Shown here: positions 34,274-46,492 of the stretch, piece by piece
Layout of the letters: each line of letters begins with the position of its first letter
Numbering within the stretch: position 1 is the first letter of the stretch
Source: Streptomyces mutomycini
GTDB lineage: Bacteria; Actinomycetota; Actinomycetes; Streptomycetales; Streptomycetaceae
Assembly: GCF_001700505.1 (NCBI RefSeq)
Contig: NZ_MAPV01000029.1
Coordinates: 1-50,872, forward strand
DNA length: 50,872 nucleotides
Direction of reading: 5' to 3'
Translations under genes and position numbers: made by a program
The notes under the pieces: model-generated
What the model was told of the DNA's origin: nothing
The model's input: only the letters and a program-made list of their open reading frames with translations
The model's database searches: none

Positions 34274-37200
34274 CTACGGCTGCCCGTCCATGAGCCCGGT
34301 CTGTACCAGCGGATTCCCGCGGCGCCGGGTGACGAAGACCCCGCGCCCCGGGGGCATCGGGCGCGGTCGGACGTTGCCGAGCACGTCGCCCTCGACGGGG
34401 TCGCCCGACAGCATCACGCCCTGCGCACCCAGTTCCAGGATGCGCTGCATGAACGGCTCGTACAGCGCCCGGCTCGCGCCCGCCGTGCTGCGGGCGATGA
34501 TGAACCGCACGCCGACGTCGCGGGAGAACGGGAGCATCTCGGTGAGCTTCGCGAGGGGGTTCCCGCTGGACGTCGAGACCAGGTCGTAGTCGTCCACGAC
34601 CACGTACACCGTCGGGCCGCTCCACCAGCTGCGCTCCCGCAGCTCCTGGGCCGTGACCTCGGGCGACGGCGTACGGCGCTTCATCAGGTCGAACAGCGCG
34701 TCGGCATGGTGCTCCATGTTGTTGGACATGGGCACGTACTCCGCGAGGTGCGTCGCGGGGGTGACGTCCAGCAGCGCCCGCCGGTTGTCGATGACGAAGA
34801 ACTTGGCGGCGTTCCCGTCGTACCTCTCGGTCAGCTGCTTGATCAGCAGGCGCAGCAGATTGGACTTGCCGGACTCGCTCTCGCCGAACACCAGGAAGAA
34901 CGGGTCCCGCTCGAAGTCGAGGAAGACCGGCTCCAGGTTGTTCTCGTCGATGCCGAACGCGATGCCCCGCTCCGGCTGCGCGTAGCCCGCGGGCAGTTCG
35001 TGGACCGGGAGTTCGCGGGGCAGCAGCCGGACCGCCGGGGCTGGCGCTGCGGTCCAGTGCCGGGCCACCTCCTGGTTCATGGCCGCCGTGGCCTCCGAGA
35101 GGTCGCTGTCGGAGTTGATGCCGTCGATCCGCGGTACCGCTGCCATGAAGTGCAGCTTCTCCGGCGTGAGACCTCGTCCGGGGACTCCGGCGGGCACGTT
35201 GACCGCGGCCTTGCGGTCGAGTTCCGAGTCCATGACGTCACCGAGCCGCAGTTCGAGCCGGTTCATCAGGTGGTCCTTCAGGTTCGCCCGGACCTCCATG
35301 GAACGCGACGCCGTGACGATCAGGTGGATGCCGTAGCCGAGGCCGCGCTGCGCGATGTCCACGGCCGCCGATTCCAGGCCCTCGTAGTCCGTACGGAAGT
35401 TGCCCCAGCCGTCGACGATCAGGAAGACGTCACCCCACGGCTGGTCCGTCGCCGAGATCTCGCCACGCGCCCTCAGCCTGCGGAAGGTGGCGATGGAGTC
35501 GATGCCCGCGCTCCGGAAGTACTCCTCGCGGCGAGCCATGATCCCGTACACCTCGGAGACTGTACGGCGCACCCGTTCGGGATCGAGGCGGGAGGCGACC
35601 CCGCCGACGTGAGGCAGGCCGGAGACCGAGGCCATGCCGCCGCCACCGAAGTCGAGTCCGTAGAACTGGACCTCCTGGGGCGTGTGGGTGAGGGCGAAGC
35701 CCGCGATGAGCGTGCGCAGCAGCGTGGACTTGCCGGACTGCGGGCCGCCGGTGATCTGCATGTGGCCCGCCGCACCTGAGAAGTCCCGGTAGAGCGTGTC
35801 GCGGCGCTGCTCGTACGGCTTGTCGACCACACCCAGCGGTACGACGAGACGGCCCGAGCCCTCGAACCCGGGCTGGGTCAGCCCCCGGCCCTCGACCGCG
35901 GAGAGTCCCGGCAGGAGCTCGTCCAGCGACGGCGGATTGTCCAGCGGAGGCAGCCACACCTGGTGCGCGGAGGCCCCCCGGCCCTCCAGCCGGCGCACGA
36001 TCACGTCGAGGACCGTGTCGGCCAGGGCATCGTCCTCGGACCTGCGCGCATCGGGTACGCCGGCCTGTGCCGCCGGCTGTACGTAACGCACCGGCACCGG
36101 AGCCGCGGTGAACACCACCGGCCTGCGGTCCACGGGCAGAGGACCGGAGGACGCGGCCGGCTGGGCGCCCGAGCGGTACACCCCCGAGACGTACGCCGCC
36201 TTGAAGCGCACCATCTCGTCCGTGCCGTACTTCAGGTAGCCCGAACCCGGGACGTTGGGCAGGTGGTAGGCGTCGGGGACGCCCAGCGCGGCCCGTGACT
36301 CGCCGGCGGAGAACGTACGCAGACCGATCCGGTACGACAGATAGGTCTCCAGGCCGCGAAGCCGCCCCTCCTCGAGGCGCTGCGAGGCCAGGAGCAGATG
36401 GACGCCCAGCGAACGGCCGATGCGCCCGATCTGGACGAACATCTCGATGAAGTCCGGCTTGGCCGTGAGCAGCTCGCTGAACTCGTCGATGACCAGGACG
36501 AGCGAGGGGATGGGCTGCAGCGGGGCCCCCGCGGCGCGCGCCTTCTCGTAGTCGTGGATGTTGGCGTAGTTGCCCGCGTCGCGCAGCATCTCCTGACGGC
36601 GGTTGAGCTCGCCGCTGATGGAGTCGCCCATGCGGTCCACCAGCGTCAGGTCGTCCGCGAGGTTGGTGATCACCGCTGCGACGTGCGGCATCTGTGCCAT
36701 ACCGGCGAAGGTCGCACCGCCCTTGAAGTCCGCGAGGACGAAGTTCAGGGTCTCCGAGGTGTGGGTGACCGCCAGGCCCAGTACGAGCGTGCGGAGCAGC
36801 TCGGACTTGCCGGAACCGGTGGCGCCGACACACAAACCGTGCGGACCCATGCCCTCCTGCGCCGCCTCCTTGAGGTCCAGCATCACCGGGGAGCCGTCCT
36901 CGCCCACGCCGATCGGGACCCGGAGCCGCTCCGCCTGCGAACGCGCCCGCCAGGTCCGGCTCACGTCGACCGAGGCCGCGTCACCGAGATTCAGCAGATC
37001 GGTGAACTCCAGGTTGGCGAGCAGTGGTTCGTCGTCGTCCCCGCCCGAGGCGACGTGCAGCGGGGCCAGCTGTCGCGCCAGCGCCTCGGCGGCCTCGTGG
37101 CTCAGCAGGTCCGGCAGACCGTCGTACACCAGGCCGTGCCCCGACTCCAGCTGCAGCGAGTGGGGGTCCACCACGATGGAGAGGCCGCCGCGCGCTCCGT

Positions 37201-38242
37201 TGACCTGGCCCGTGACGATCTCGACGACGGTGACGCCCTGAAGGCCCTCGGCCGACGCGAGCGCGGACGTCGCCGGTACGGACTCGCCGTCGAGCACGAC
37301 GACGACGTGCGGCTGGTCGAGGATCGGCTGACCCCCGGGCTGGAAGCGGGGCCGGCCGTCGAGGCGGCCCGCGAGCATCTCCTCCAGCTCGGCGAGACTC
37401 GTGGAGATCAGGCGGCGGCTTCCGGCGCCGTCGACCGATCCCCGCGCCTGGACGTGAGGGAGCCACTTCGTCCACTCCCAGCGCGGAGCGGCGTCACGGC
37501 TGGTCGCGACGGCGATGACCAGGTCCTCGGGGGAGTGCAGCGAGGCGAGCGCCCCGACCATCGCGCGGGCCGTGGCGCGCGCGGACTCCGCCTCGCCGCT
37601 GATGGTCAGGTGGTAGAAGGCGCGGAGCGAGACCGCCATCGGCAGCCCGTCCAGCGTGCTGTGCGTCGTCAGGAACTGCTGCATCGCCCCGGCCGTCAGC
37701 GGCTCCAGCTCATCGACCGGCGCGGTGTCGGGTGCGACGAGCGGAGTGGCGAGTTCCTGGCTGCCCAGGCCGATGCGTACGTGCGCGAAGTCCGCGTCCC
37801 CGACCCGGCGCTCCCATACCCGGCTGCCCTCGGCGACGAGCGCCCACAGCTGCTCCGGAGACGGGTGGAGGTAGAACTGCGCGTCGCGCTGCTGCCGTGC
37901 CGTCCTCAGCACCGCCCGTCTGGTCTGCGTCAGGTACTTCAGGTAGTCGCGCCGCATGTCCGCGAGCTGACCCTGGGTGCCGCGCCGGAAACGAACGAGC
38001 ATCGCGATGGCCATGGCGATCGTCGACGCGATCATGATCATGCCCATGATCCGCATGATCGGGTTCGGCGTCATGAAGAAGAAGACGACGGAACCACCCA
38101 TACCGAGCATCGGCAGCAGCTGCATCATCACCCCCTCCTGCTGCCCGCGAGGCAACTCGGGCGGAGGTTGCAACTGCACCTGCTCGCCCGGAACTTCGGA
38201 GGGGAGGGCCCGCGGTGGGCGCTTGACGACGATCTGGCTCAC
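34274..38242 (-). CDS. eccC: Type VII secretion ATPase EccC (fused EccCa/EccCb)
   Basis: EccC is the FtsK/SpoIIIE-type motor ATPase of T7SS. The 1322-residue product has two membrane segments near 40-85 and a DUF-type linker to about 250, then three ATPase domains. Walker A sequences are GATGSGKS (near 468), GGPQSGKS (near 830) and GESESGKS (near 1116). Domain 1 has a complete Walker B (LVLVIDEFSELL); domains 2 and 3 have IVDGWGNF and VVDDYDLV, lacking the catalytic Glu, which is normal for EccC, where domain 3 binds the YxxxD signal. It is one uninterrupted chain rather than split Ca/Cb. GTG 38242 follows GGTGAG. It is divergent from eccD. Confidence 0.97.
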   Translation of the reverse strand: MSQIVVKRPPRALPSEVPGEQVQLQPPPELPRGQQEGVMMQLLPMLGMGGSVVFFFMTPNPIMRIMGMIMIASTIAMAIAMLVRFRRGTQGQLADMRRDYLKYLTQTRRAVLRTARQQRDAQFYLHPSPEQLWALVAEGSRVWERRVGDADFAHVRIGLGSQELATPLVAPDTAPVDELEPLTAGAMQQFLTTHSTLDGLPMAVSLRAFYHLTISGEAESARATARAMVGALASLHSPEDLVIAVATSRDAAPRWEWTKWLPHVQARGSVDGAGSRRLISTSLAELEEMLAGRLDGRPRFQPGGQPILDQPHVVVVLDGESVPATSALASAEGLQGVTVVEIVTGQVNGARGGLSIVVDPHSLQLESGHGLVYDGLPDLLSHEAAEALARQLAPLHVASGGDDDEPLLANLEFTDLLNLGDAASVDVSRTWRARSQAERLRVPIGVGEDGSPVMLDLKEAAQEGMGPHGLCVGATGSGKSELLRTLVLGLAVTHTSETLNFVLADFKGGATFAGMAQMPHVAAVITNLADDLTLVDRMGDSISGELNRRQEMLRDAGNYANIHDYEKARAAGAPLQPIPSLVLVIDEFSELLTAKPDFIEMFVQIGRIGRSLGVHLLLASQRLEEGRLRGLETYLSYRIGLRTFSAGESRAALGVPDAYHLPNVPGSGYLKYGTDEMVRFKAAYVSGVYRSGAQPAASSGPLPVDRRPVVFTAAPVPVRYVQPAAQAGVPDARRSEDDALADTVLDVIVRRLEGRGASAHQVWLPPLDNPPSLDELLPGLSAVEGRGLTQPGFEGSGRLVVPLGVVDKPYEQRRDTLYRDFSGAAGHMQITGGPQSGKSTLLRTLIAGFALTHTPQEVQFYGLDFGGGGMASVSGLPHVGGVASRLDPERVRRTVSEVYGIMARREEYFRSAGIDSIATFRRLRARGEISATDQPWGDVFLIVDGWGNFRTDYEGLESAAVDIAQRGLGYGIHLIVTASRSMEVRANLKDHLMNRLELRLGDVMDSELDRKAAVNVPAGVPGRGLTPEKLHFMAAVPRIDGINSDSDLSEATAAMNQEVARHWTAAPAPAVRLLPRELPVHELPAGYAQPERGIAFGIDENNLEPVFLDFERDPFFLVFGESESGKSNLLRLLIKQLTERYDGNAAKFFVIDNRRALLDVTPATHLAEYVPMSNNMEHHADALFDLMKRRTPSPEVTAQELRERSWWSGPTVYVVVDDYDLVSTSSGNPLAKLTEMLPFSRDVGVRFIIARSTAGASRALYEPFMQRILELGAQGVMLSGDPVEGDVLGNVRPRPMPPGRGVFVTRRRGNPLVQTGLMDGQP

Positions 38243-38481
38243 AGCTCACCAATTCCCTTGCCGGACGGAACTGTTCCTATCGGCGCCCCCGTGGCGACGG
38301 GCTCCATCCGCGGGAGGATCCTACTGGCGTACCGGGTGACCCGAGGGCGGTAGGGTGTCGCGACGCGTGTACGCATCCGCTAACTACCGCAAAAAAATGG
38401 GTCATTCGGGACGCAATCGGAGCCCGTGACGCAGGGGTGCGTCCACAGGAGGTCCAGGAGAAGCATGAGGGGGAGCAGCAC

Positions 38482-39990
38482 GTGACTATGACGGCCCAAA
38501 CGGCGGCTACCGGATCCGGCCGGCCGGGTCCCGGAGTTCCGGCCGGCAACGGAACCGGCTTCTGCCGGGTCACGGTCGTCGCGCCCGACAGCCGCGTCGA
38601 CGTGGCGCTGCCCGAGGACATCCCCGTGGCCGACCTCTACCCGGAGATCCTCCGGCTGGCGGGGCAGAGCCCCGCCCAGGGCGCCCCGGTCGGCTATCAC
38701 CTGGTGCGCCGTGACGGCACGGTCCTGGACAGCGGTCGCACGCTGGCAGGCCAGCGCATCCTCGACGGCGAGCTGCTGTCCCTGCGGCCCTTCTCCGAGT
38801 CGCTGCCCCCCGCGGTCTTCGACGACGTCTCCGACGCCGTGGCCACCGCGGTGGCCCGGGACCGCACCCTGTGGGGCGACAGCCTCATGCGCTCGGCCGG
38901 TCTCTTCGGCGGGTCGGTCCTGCTGGTCCTGCTCGGCTTCGTGCTCTGGACCTCCGACGTGCGGCACGACATGAACGGGCTGCCGGGCATCCTGGCCGCC
39001 GTCACCGCCCTGCTCCTGCTCGCGCTGGCCTGCGTGCGCGCGCGCGTGTACGCGGACCGCGGTTCGTCCATCGCGCTGGGGATCGGCGGCCTCACCAACG
39101 CGGCGGTCGCGGGTGCCGGGCTCCTGCCGCTCAGCCAGGGCCAGGGCGTCGGGAGGCTCCAGTTCCTGCTCGCCTGCTCCGCCGTGCTGGTGGCCTCGGT
39201 GATCCTCATGATCGCCGCTCCCAGGGGTGACGGCACCTTCGTCGCGTTCGTCTTCGCCTCCGCCATCGGCGTGCTCGTGACCTTCATCGCGATCATGACC
39301 GGTATGGAGCCGGCCGAGACCGCGGCCGTGTGCGCACCCCTCTCCGTGGGGCTCCTCGCCTTCCTTCCCGGGCTCTCCACCCGCTTCGCCCGGCTCCCGA
39401 TCGGCTTCGAGCCGCCCCGCACCACCGCCGGCGACTACGGCACCTCCGAGCCGGCGCCGCAGGGACCGATCGACGCCGACCGCATCACCGCCCAGGCGCG
39501 GCGCGGCCACGAACTGCTCCTCGGCCTGGTCGGGGGATGCGCCCTGGTCGCCGTGGGATCCGCCGCGGTACTCGGCTTCTCCGACAGCGTCTGGGGCCAG
39601 CTGCTGGCGCTCGCCACCGGCATCGCGATGCTGATGCGCGCCCACCTGTTCCGCTACACGGCCCAGGTCGGGTGCGCCCTGGGAGCGGGCCTCGCCGCGC
39701 TCGTACTCCTCGGCCTCGGACTGTCGCTCAACCCGCCGGTCGAGCTGATCCGCGAGGCGTTCAAGGGCGACAGCGCGGGACTCGACATCCGTACGATCTG
39801 GCTCACGGCCGCGGTCGCCGGTGTCGCCGCGCTGATCACCGCCATAGGGCTGATCGTGCCGCGCAAGGGTGTCACGCCGTTCTGGGGGCGCTTCCTCGAG
39901 ATCGCCGAGGCCTGCGTACTCCTGACGCTGCTCCCGCTGTGCCTCGCCGTTTTCGACGTCTACCACTCGATCAGGGCACTCACCAGCTGA
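38482..39990 (+). CDS. eccD: Type VII secretion integral membrane protein EccD
   Basis: EccD forms the membrane vestibule of the T7SS complex. The 502-residue product has an N-terminal ubiquitin-like (YukD-type) domain at about 20-110 (CRVTVVAPDSRVDVALPEDIP ... GQRILDGELLSLRP), then about eleven membrane helices. Helices include LFGGSVLLVLLGFVLW, ILAAVTALLLLALACV and the last ILLxLxP-type segment before VYHSIRALTS. GTG 38482 was chosen because GAGGGGGAG lies 7 nt upstream; ATG 38488 is close. It is transcribed away from eccC with a 239-bp shared upstream region, in which I found no clear promoter boxes. Confidence 0.94.
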   Translation: MTMTAQTAATGSGRPGPGVPAGNGTGFCRVTVVAPDSRVDVALPEDIPVADLYPEILRLAGQSPAQGAPVGYHLVRRDGTVLDSGRTLAGQRILDGELLSLRPFSESLPPAVFDDVSDAVATAVARDRTLWGDSLMRSAGLFGGSVLLVLLGFVLWTSDVRHDMNGLPGILAAVTALLLLALACVRARVYADRGSSIALGIGGLTNAAVAGAGLLPLSQGQGVGRLQFLLACSAVLVASVILMIAAPRGDGTFVAFVFASAIGVLVTFIAIMTGMEPAETAAVCAPLSVGLLAFLPGLSTRFARLPIGFEPPRTTAGDYGTSEPAPQGPIDADRITAQARRGHELLLGLVGGCALVAVGSAAVLGFSDSVWGQLLALATGIAMLMRAHLFRYTAQVGCALGAGLAALVLLGLGLSLNPPVELIREAFKGDSAGLDIRTIWLTAAVAGVAALITAIGLIVPRKGVTPFWGRFLEIAEACVLLTLLPLCLAVFDVYHSIRALTS

Positions 39991-40168
39991 TCGGCCCGTC
40001 AGAGGCGCTCCGAAGGGCTGGTACTCTGACCAGTGGCCGTTTGTGTACGCGTCCCCGGATCATCCTGGGGGCTGCGCTCATCGGACCTTCGCCTCCGAGT
40101 CATGGAAGCTCCCCTGAGATCAAGACCAGGGGCACTCGTGGGCGCATCGAACACCAAGAGGAGTACGC

Positions 40169-40459
40169 GTGCCGCTCGACGCCGCTACGAAGAAGCAGAT
40201 CATGTCCGAGTTCGCCCAGAAGGAGGGTGACACCGGATCCCCCGAGGTCCAGGTCGCCATGCTCTCCCGCCGGATCTCGGACCTGACGGAGCACCTCAAG
40301 ACGCACAAGCACGACCACCACTCCCGTCGTGGTCTGCTGATCCTGGTCGGCCAGCGTCGCCGCCTCCTTCAGTACCTCGCCAAGAAGGACATCCAGCGCT
40401 TCCGTGCGCTCGTCGACCGCCTCGGCATCCGCCGTGGTGCGGCCGGCGGCGCCAAGTAA
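40169..40459 (+). CDS. rpsO: 30S ribosomal protein S15
   Basis: S15 binds the central domain of 16S rRNA early in 30S assembly. The 96-residue product matches throughout: [48 protein letters not shown] and [19 protein letters not shown] 40169 has AAGAGGAG about 6 nt upstream. The order rpsO–pnp is conserved in Streptomyces and far beyond. A terminator-like hairpin follows at once, so pnp is probably expressed both by read-through and from its own promoter. Confidence 0.98.
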   Translation: MPLDAATKKQIMSEFAQKEGDTGSPEVQVAMLSRRISDLTEHLKTHKHDHHSRRGLLILVGQRRRLLQYLAKKDIQRFRALVDRLGIRRGAAGGAK

Positions 40460-40472
40460 GGACGCTGTGAGA

Positions 40473-40511
40473 GGGAGCGGTACCCCGGTTCCAGGGGGCC
40501 GCTCCCTTTGC
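40473..40511 (+). terminator. Terminator/attenuator after rpsO
   Basis: GGGAGCGG (40473-40480) pairs with CCGCTCCC (40499-40506), with inner pairing of CCCC and GGGG, followed by TTTGCT. It sits 14 bp past the rpsO stop and would reduce read-through into pnp. Confidence 0.85.
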
Positions 40512-40567
40512 TGTACGTGCGTGACCGGGGTCAGGCTCAGTAACCTGGACGTACGACAACAGAACGA

Positions 40568-40670
40568 GGAGAGGCGCGCCACGGCCGCCGCCGGTCCTCG
40601 GTAGTGGCCCCCGGGGCAGTGCCCGGGAGCTTCGATCGAAGACCGGCCCGCACACACGGCGCGCCTCTCC
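40568..40670 (+). promoter_or_regulatory. Long hairpin in the rpsO-pnp intergenic region (likely RNase III target)
   Basis: GGAGAGGCGCGCC (40568-40580) pairs perfectly over 13 bp with 40658-40670. Inside, GCCGGTC (40590-40596) pairs with GACCGGC (40641-40647), and further GC-rich stems lie in the loop, giving a branched long hairpin in the pnp leader. RNase III cleavage of the rpsO-pnp intergenic hairpin, with PNPase autocontrol, is known in Streptomyces and E. coli, and this is the structure expected to serve it. Confidence 0.8.
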
Positions 40671-40730
40671 GCACCGTCCTCCGCCACACGGGCGGCAGGA
40701 CGAAAGACGACGAGTATGGAGAAATCACTA

Positions 40731-42940
40731 GTGGAGAACGAGACCCACTACGCCGAAGCCGTGATCGACAACGGTACTTTCGGCACCCGCACCATCCGCT
40801 TCGAGACGGGCCGCCTGGCCAAGCAGGCCGCCGGCTCCGCCGTCGCGTACCTGGACGACGACACCATGGTGCTGTCGGCCACCACCGCTTCCAAGCGGCC
40901 CAAGGACCAGCTCGACTTCTTCCCCCTCACGGTGGACGTCGAGGAGCGGCAGTACGCGGCCGGCAAGATCCCCGGCTCCTTCTTCCGCCGTGAGGGCCGG
41001 CCCTCCGAGGACGCGATCCTCACCTGCCGCCTGATCGACCGCCCGCTGCGCCCCTCCTTCAAGAAGGGCCTGCGCAACGAGATCCAGATCGTCGAGACGA
41101 TCATGGCGCTCAACCCCGACCACCTGTACGACGTGGTCGCGATCAACGCCGCCTCCGCCTCCACGATCCTGGCGGGCCTGCCCTTCTCCGGCCCCATCGG
41201 CGCCACCCGCGTCGCCCTGATCAAGGGCCAGTGGGTCGCCTTCCCGACGCACACCGAGCTCGAGGACGCCGTCTTCGACATGGTCGTCGCCGGTCGCGTC
41301 CTCGAGGACGGCGACGTCGCGATCATGATGGTCGAGGCCGAGGCCACCGAGAAGACCATCCAGCTCGTCAAGGACGGCGCCGAGGCCCCGACCGAAGAGG
41401 TCGTCGCCGCCGGTCTGGAAGCCGCGAAGCCCTTCATCAAGGCGCTCTGCAAGGCCCAGTCCGACCTCGCCGCCAAGGCCGCCAAGCCCACCGGCGAGTT
41501 CCCGGTATTCCTCGACTACCAGGACGACGTCCTGGCAGCGCTCGGCAAGGCCGTCAGCACCGAGCTCGCCAAGGCGCTCACCATCGCCGGCAAGCAGGAG
41601 CGCGAGGCGGAGCTGGACCGCATCAAGGAGATCGCGGGCGAGAAGCTCCTCCCGGCCTTCGAGGGCCGCGAGAAGGAGATCTCCGGTGCCTACCGCGCGC
41701 TGACCAAGAAGCTGGTCCGCGAGCGCGTCATCAAGGACAAGGTCCGCATCGACGGCCGCGGGGTCACGGACATCCGTACCCTCGCCGCCGAGGTCGAGGC
41801 CATCCCGCGCGTGCACGGCTCGGCGCTGTTCGAGCGTGGCGAGACCCAGATCCTGGGCGTCACCACCCTCAACATGCTCCGCATGGAGCAGCAGCTGGAC
41901 ACCCTCTCCCCGGTGACCCGCAAGCGCTACATGCACAACTACAACTTCCCGCCGTACTCCGTCGGTGAGACCGGCCGCGTGGGCTCGCCCAAGCGCCGCG
42001 AGATCGGCCACGGCGCACTCGCCGAGCGCGCCATCGTGCCGGTGCTGCCGTCGCGCGAGGACTTCCCCTACGCGATCCGCCAGGTCTCCGAGGCGCTGGG
42101 CTCCAACGGCTCGACGTCCATGGGCTCGGTCTGCGCCTCCACCATGTCCCTGCTGAACGCCGGTGTGCCCCTCAAGGCCGCCGTCGCCGGTATCGCCATG
42201 GGCCTGATCTCCGAGGAGATCGACGGCAAGACCCACTACGTCGCCCTCACCGACATCCTCGGTGCGGAGGACGCCTTCGGTGACATGGACTTCAAGGTCG
42301 CCGGCACCAAGCAGTTCGTGACCGCGCTCCAGCTCGACACCAAGCTCGACGGCATCCCCGCCTCGGTCCTGGCCGCCGCGCTGAAGCAGGCCCGTGACGC
42401 GCGGCTGCACATCCTGGACGTCATGAACGAGGCCATCGACGTCCCGGACGAGATGTCCCCGAACGCCCCGCGGATCATCACCGTCAAGATCCCGGTGGAC
42501 AAGATCGGTGAGGTCATCGGCCCGAAGGGCAAGATGATCAACCAGATCCAGGAGGACACCGGCGCCGACATCACGATCGAGGACGACGGCACCATCTACA
42601 TCGGTGCCCAGCAGGGCTCGCAGGCCGAGGCCGCCCGCGCCACGATCAACGCCATCGCCAACCCGACCATGCCGGAGGTCGGCGAGCGCTACCTGGGTAC
42701 GGTCGTCAAGACCACCACCTTCGGTGCGTTCGTCTCCCTGATGCCCGGCAAGGACGGCCTGCTGCACATCTCGCAGATCCGCAAGCTCGCCGGTGGCAAG
42801 CGCGTGGAGAACGTCGAGGACGTGCTCGGCGTCGGCGCCAAGGTGCAGGTCGAGATCGCGGAGATCGACTCCCGCGGCAAGCTCTCCCTCATCCCCGTGG
42901 TCGAGGGCGAAGAGGACGAGAAGAAGGACGACACCGACAA

Positions 42941-42944
<4 letters not shown>
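40731..42944 (+). CDS. pnp: Polyribonucleotide nucleotidyltransferase (PNPase)
   Basis: PNPase degrades RNA 3' to 5' by phosphorolysis and in Streptomyces also adds heteropolymeric tails and has been linked to ppGpp synthesis. The 737-residue product has two RNase PH-like domains (about 10-220 and 345-560) joined by a helical linker, with the SMGSVCAS active-site block, then a KH domain ([20 protein letters not shown]) and an S1 domain ([20 protein letters not shown]). I prefer GTG 40731 because homology starts at [14 protein letters not shown] and GGAG lies about 9 nt upstream; ATG 40716 would add five residues. Its stop overlaps the pepR start (GTGA). Confidence 0.97.
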
Positions 42945-45096
<2,152 letters not shown>

Positions 45097-45110
45097 CTGG
45101 GCCCGAACCC

Positions 45111-45563
45111 ATGCGCGCAAAGATCACCTACGCCGTCACCGCTGCCGTCCTGGTCTTCTACTTCGTCCTGGCCGGCAGCCGCGGCGTCCTGCTCATCCGG
45201 CACGGCACGCTGCTCACGGTCACCTTCGGAGTGGCGGTGCTGATCCTGCCGGTGATCGGCATCTGGTTTCTCTGGAAGAACACCCAGTTCGTCCGCAGGG
45301 CCAACGCCCTGGCCGCCGAGCTGGACGCCGAGGGCGGCCTCCCCGTGGACGAGCTGGTGCGCACCCCGTCCGGGCGCATCGACCGCGACTCGGCCGACGC
45401 CGTGTTCACCAGGCGCCGTGAGGAGACCGAGGACAGCCCCGACGACTGGCGCTGCTGGTTCAGGCTGGCCGTGGCCTACCAGGACGCCAGGGACACCCCA
45501 CGTGCCCGTAAGGCGATGCAGCACGCCATCGCCCTGCACGCGAACAAGCCGGTAAGCGCCTGA
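45111..45563 (+). CDS. Conserved membrane protein with two helices and TPR-like tail
   Basis: A 150-residue protein of unknown function. Two membrane segments (about 6-25 ITYAVTAAVLVFYFVLAG and 33-55 LLTVTFGVAVLILPVIGIWFLW) precede a cytoplasmic part. Its end, DDWRCWFRLAVAYQDARDTPRARKAMQHAIAL, fits a single TPR-like helix pair. The gene lies 14 bp after dapB and is probably co-transcribed; the same neighbour follows dapB in other Streptomyces (from memory). Start ATG 45111 immediately precedes a basic residue and the first helix. Confidence 0.82.
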   Translation: MRAKITYAVTAAVLVFYFVLAGSRGVLLIRHGTLLTVTFGVAVLILPVIGIWFLWKNTQFVRRANALAAELDAEGGLPVDELVRTPSGRIDRDSADAVFTRRREETEDSPDDWRCWFRLAVAYQDARDTPRARKAMQHAIALHANKPVSA

Positions 45564-45583
45564 GCGGCGCCGTACCGGCTTGT
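45544..45583. terminator. Bidirectional terminator between convergent membrane protein genes
   Basis: ACAAGCCGGTA (45544-45554) pairs perfectly with TACCGGCTTGT (45573-45583). The left arm is within the last codons of the plus-strand gene and the hairpin lies just past the stop of the convergent minus-strand gene. Confidence 0.75.
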
Positions 45584-45607
45584 CCGTGTGCTGCAGAGCC
45601 CCGGCCG

Positions 45608-46159
45608 TCAGCCGGTGCGGTATTCGTCGCCCCACGCCTCGATGGAGTCGGTGGCACGCTCGAATGCCTCGGCCCGGGCCAGGAAGTCCGCATTGTGGTC
45701 GGTGACCAGCGGCGCCAGCAGCTCACCGCTCCTGCGCACCACGGTCAGCGCCTGGCCCTGGACGGTGCGCGGCAGGCCGAGCCACTTCACCGGCTGCTGG
45801 ACCGTGCGGACCGCTGTCGCGTCGTCCCACGGCACGGTGGTCGTACGGAAGAAGCCCACCCGGCGTACACCGTGCCGGCTCACCCAGGCACCGACTCGCA
45901 GGAGCCGCAGCGCGCCGGTGATCACCACGGCGGCGAGCGCGAAGCACACGGTGGCGCTGGACAGCGAACCGGCGAACGTGATGATCATCGCGGCGAGCAG
46001 GACGAAGGACGCCAGCAGCAGCAGGGTGGCTGCCGCCGCGACCCGCCACGGGCCGGGGCGGTAGGGCCGCCGCCAGCTGTCGTGGTCGTCGAACGGCAGC
46101 GCGATGTCCTCTGCGTCCGCGTCGAATGCGCGGTCGGCCGTCAGAAAGGGCAGGGGCAC
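45608..46159 (-). CDS. Membrane protein with PH-like domain
   Basis: A 183-residue protein with an acidic N-terminus (about 1-38), two membrane helices (about 38-62 RVAAAATLLLLASFVLLAAMIITF and 66-86 SATVCFALAAVVITGALRL), then a C-terminal soluble part with strands VSRHGVRRVGFFRTTTVPWDDATAVRTV. That sequence is the typical opening of a bacterial PH (bPH6-type) domain. Function unknown; such proteins are usually membrane-associated scaffolds. GTG 46159 has GAGGAT about 6 nt upstream. It runs opposite to the dapB unit and is in the same direction as the small gene at 46253. Confidence 0.82.
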   Translation of the reverse strand: MPLPFLTADRAFDADAEDIALPFDDHDSWRRPYRPGPWRVAAAATLLLLASFVLLAAMIITFAGSLSSATVCFALAAVVITGALRLLRVGAWVSRHGVRRVGFFRTTTVPWDDATAVRTVQQPVKWLGLPRTVQGQALTVVRRSGELLAPLVTDHNADFLARAEAFERATDSIEAWGDEYRTG

Positions 46160-46252
46160 GACTGATCCTCACTCACAAGCACGCTCGATTGCTGTGCCCG
46201 GTGAGGCTACCGAGCAGCCCCCGGGCGGACCACCCCAGGGGGCCCGTACGGG

Positions 46253-46492
46253 TCAGCGGTGCTGAGAGGCCTCGGACGTCTGACCGTGGGACGGCGTCCG
46301 GTCCGTGTCGAGAGCGGGCAGTCCGAAGAGCAGCGATCCGGCGAAACCCGCGATCAGCGTGAGCCCTACGAGGGAACGAGCGGCCAGCTGTGAGCGACTG
46401 GCGCGCTGGCGGGGAGGCGGAGTGACATTACTGCGGAACCGGTCGGCCTCGGCAACGAACGAGAACGGGACGGATTCACGCCGGCGGAACAT
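46253..46492 (-). CDS. Small membrane protein
   Basis: A 79-residue protein with a basic cytoplasmic N-terminus (about 1-40, many Arg) and one membrane helix (about 42-62: LVGLTLIAGFAGSLLFGLPAL), followed by a short polar tail rich in Ser, Thr, His and Gln. No family is recognised. It is credible because ATG 46492 has an excellent AAGGAG ribosome binding site 8 nt upstream. It is divergent from thyX and lies 93 bp upstream of, and in line with, the PH-like membrane protein gene. Confidence 0.65.
   Translation of the reverse strand: MFRRRESVPFSFVAEADRFRSNVTPPPRQRASRSQLAARSLVGLTLIAGFAGSLLFGLPALDTDRTPSHGQTSEASQHR

Noticed and set aside
33677..35779. 700-aa plus-strand open frame
   Set aside because: Shadow spanning the ends of the 156-aa gene and eccC, including their terminator; no start signal.
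36398..38353. 651-aa plus-strand open frame antisense to eccC
   Set aside because: No domain pattern, and eccC on the other strand has three P-loops.
40728..42767. 679-aa minus-strand open frame over pnp
   Set aside because: Shadow of pnp, whose KH, S1 and RNase PH motifs are clear.
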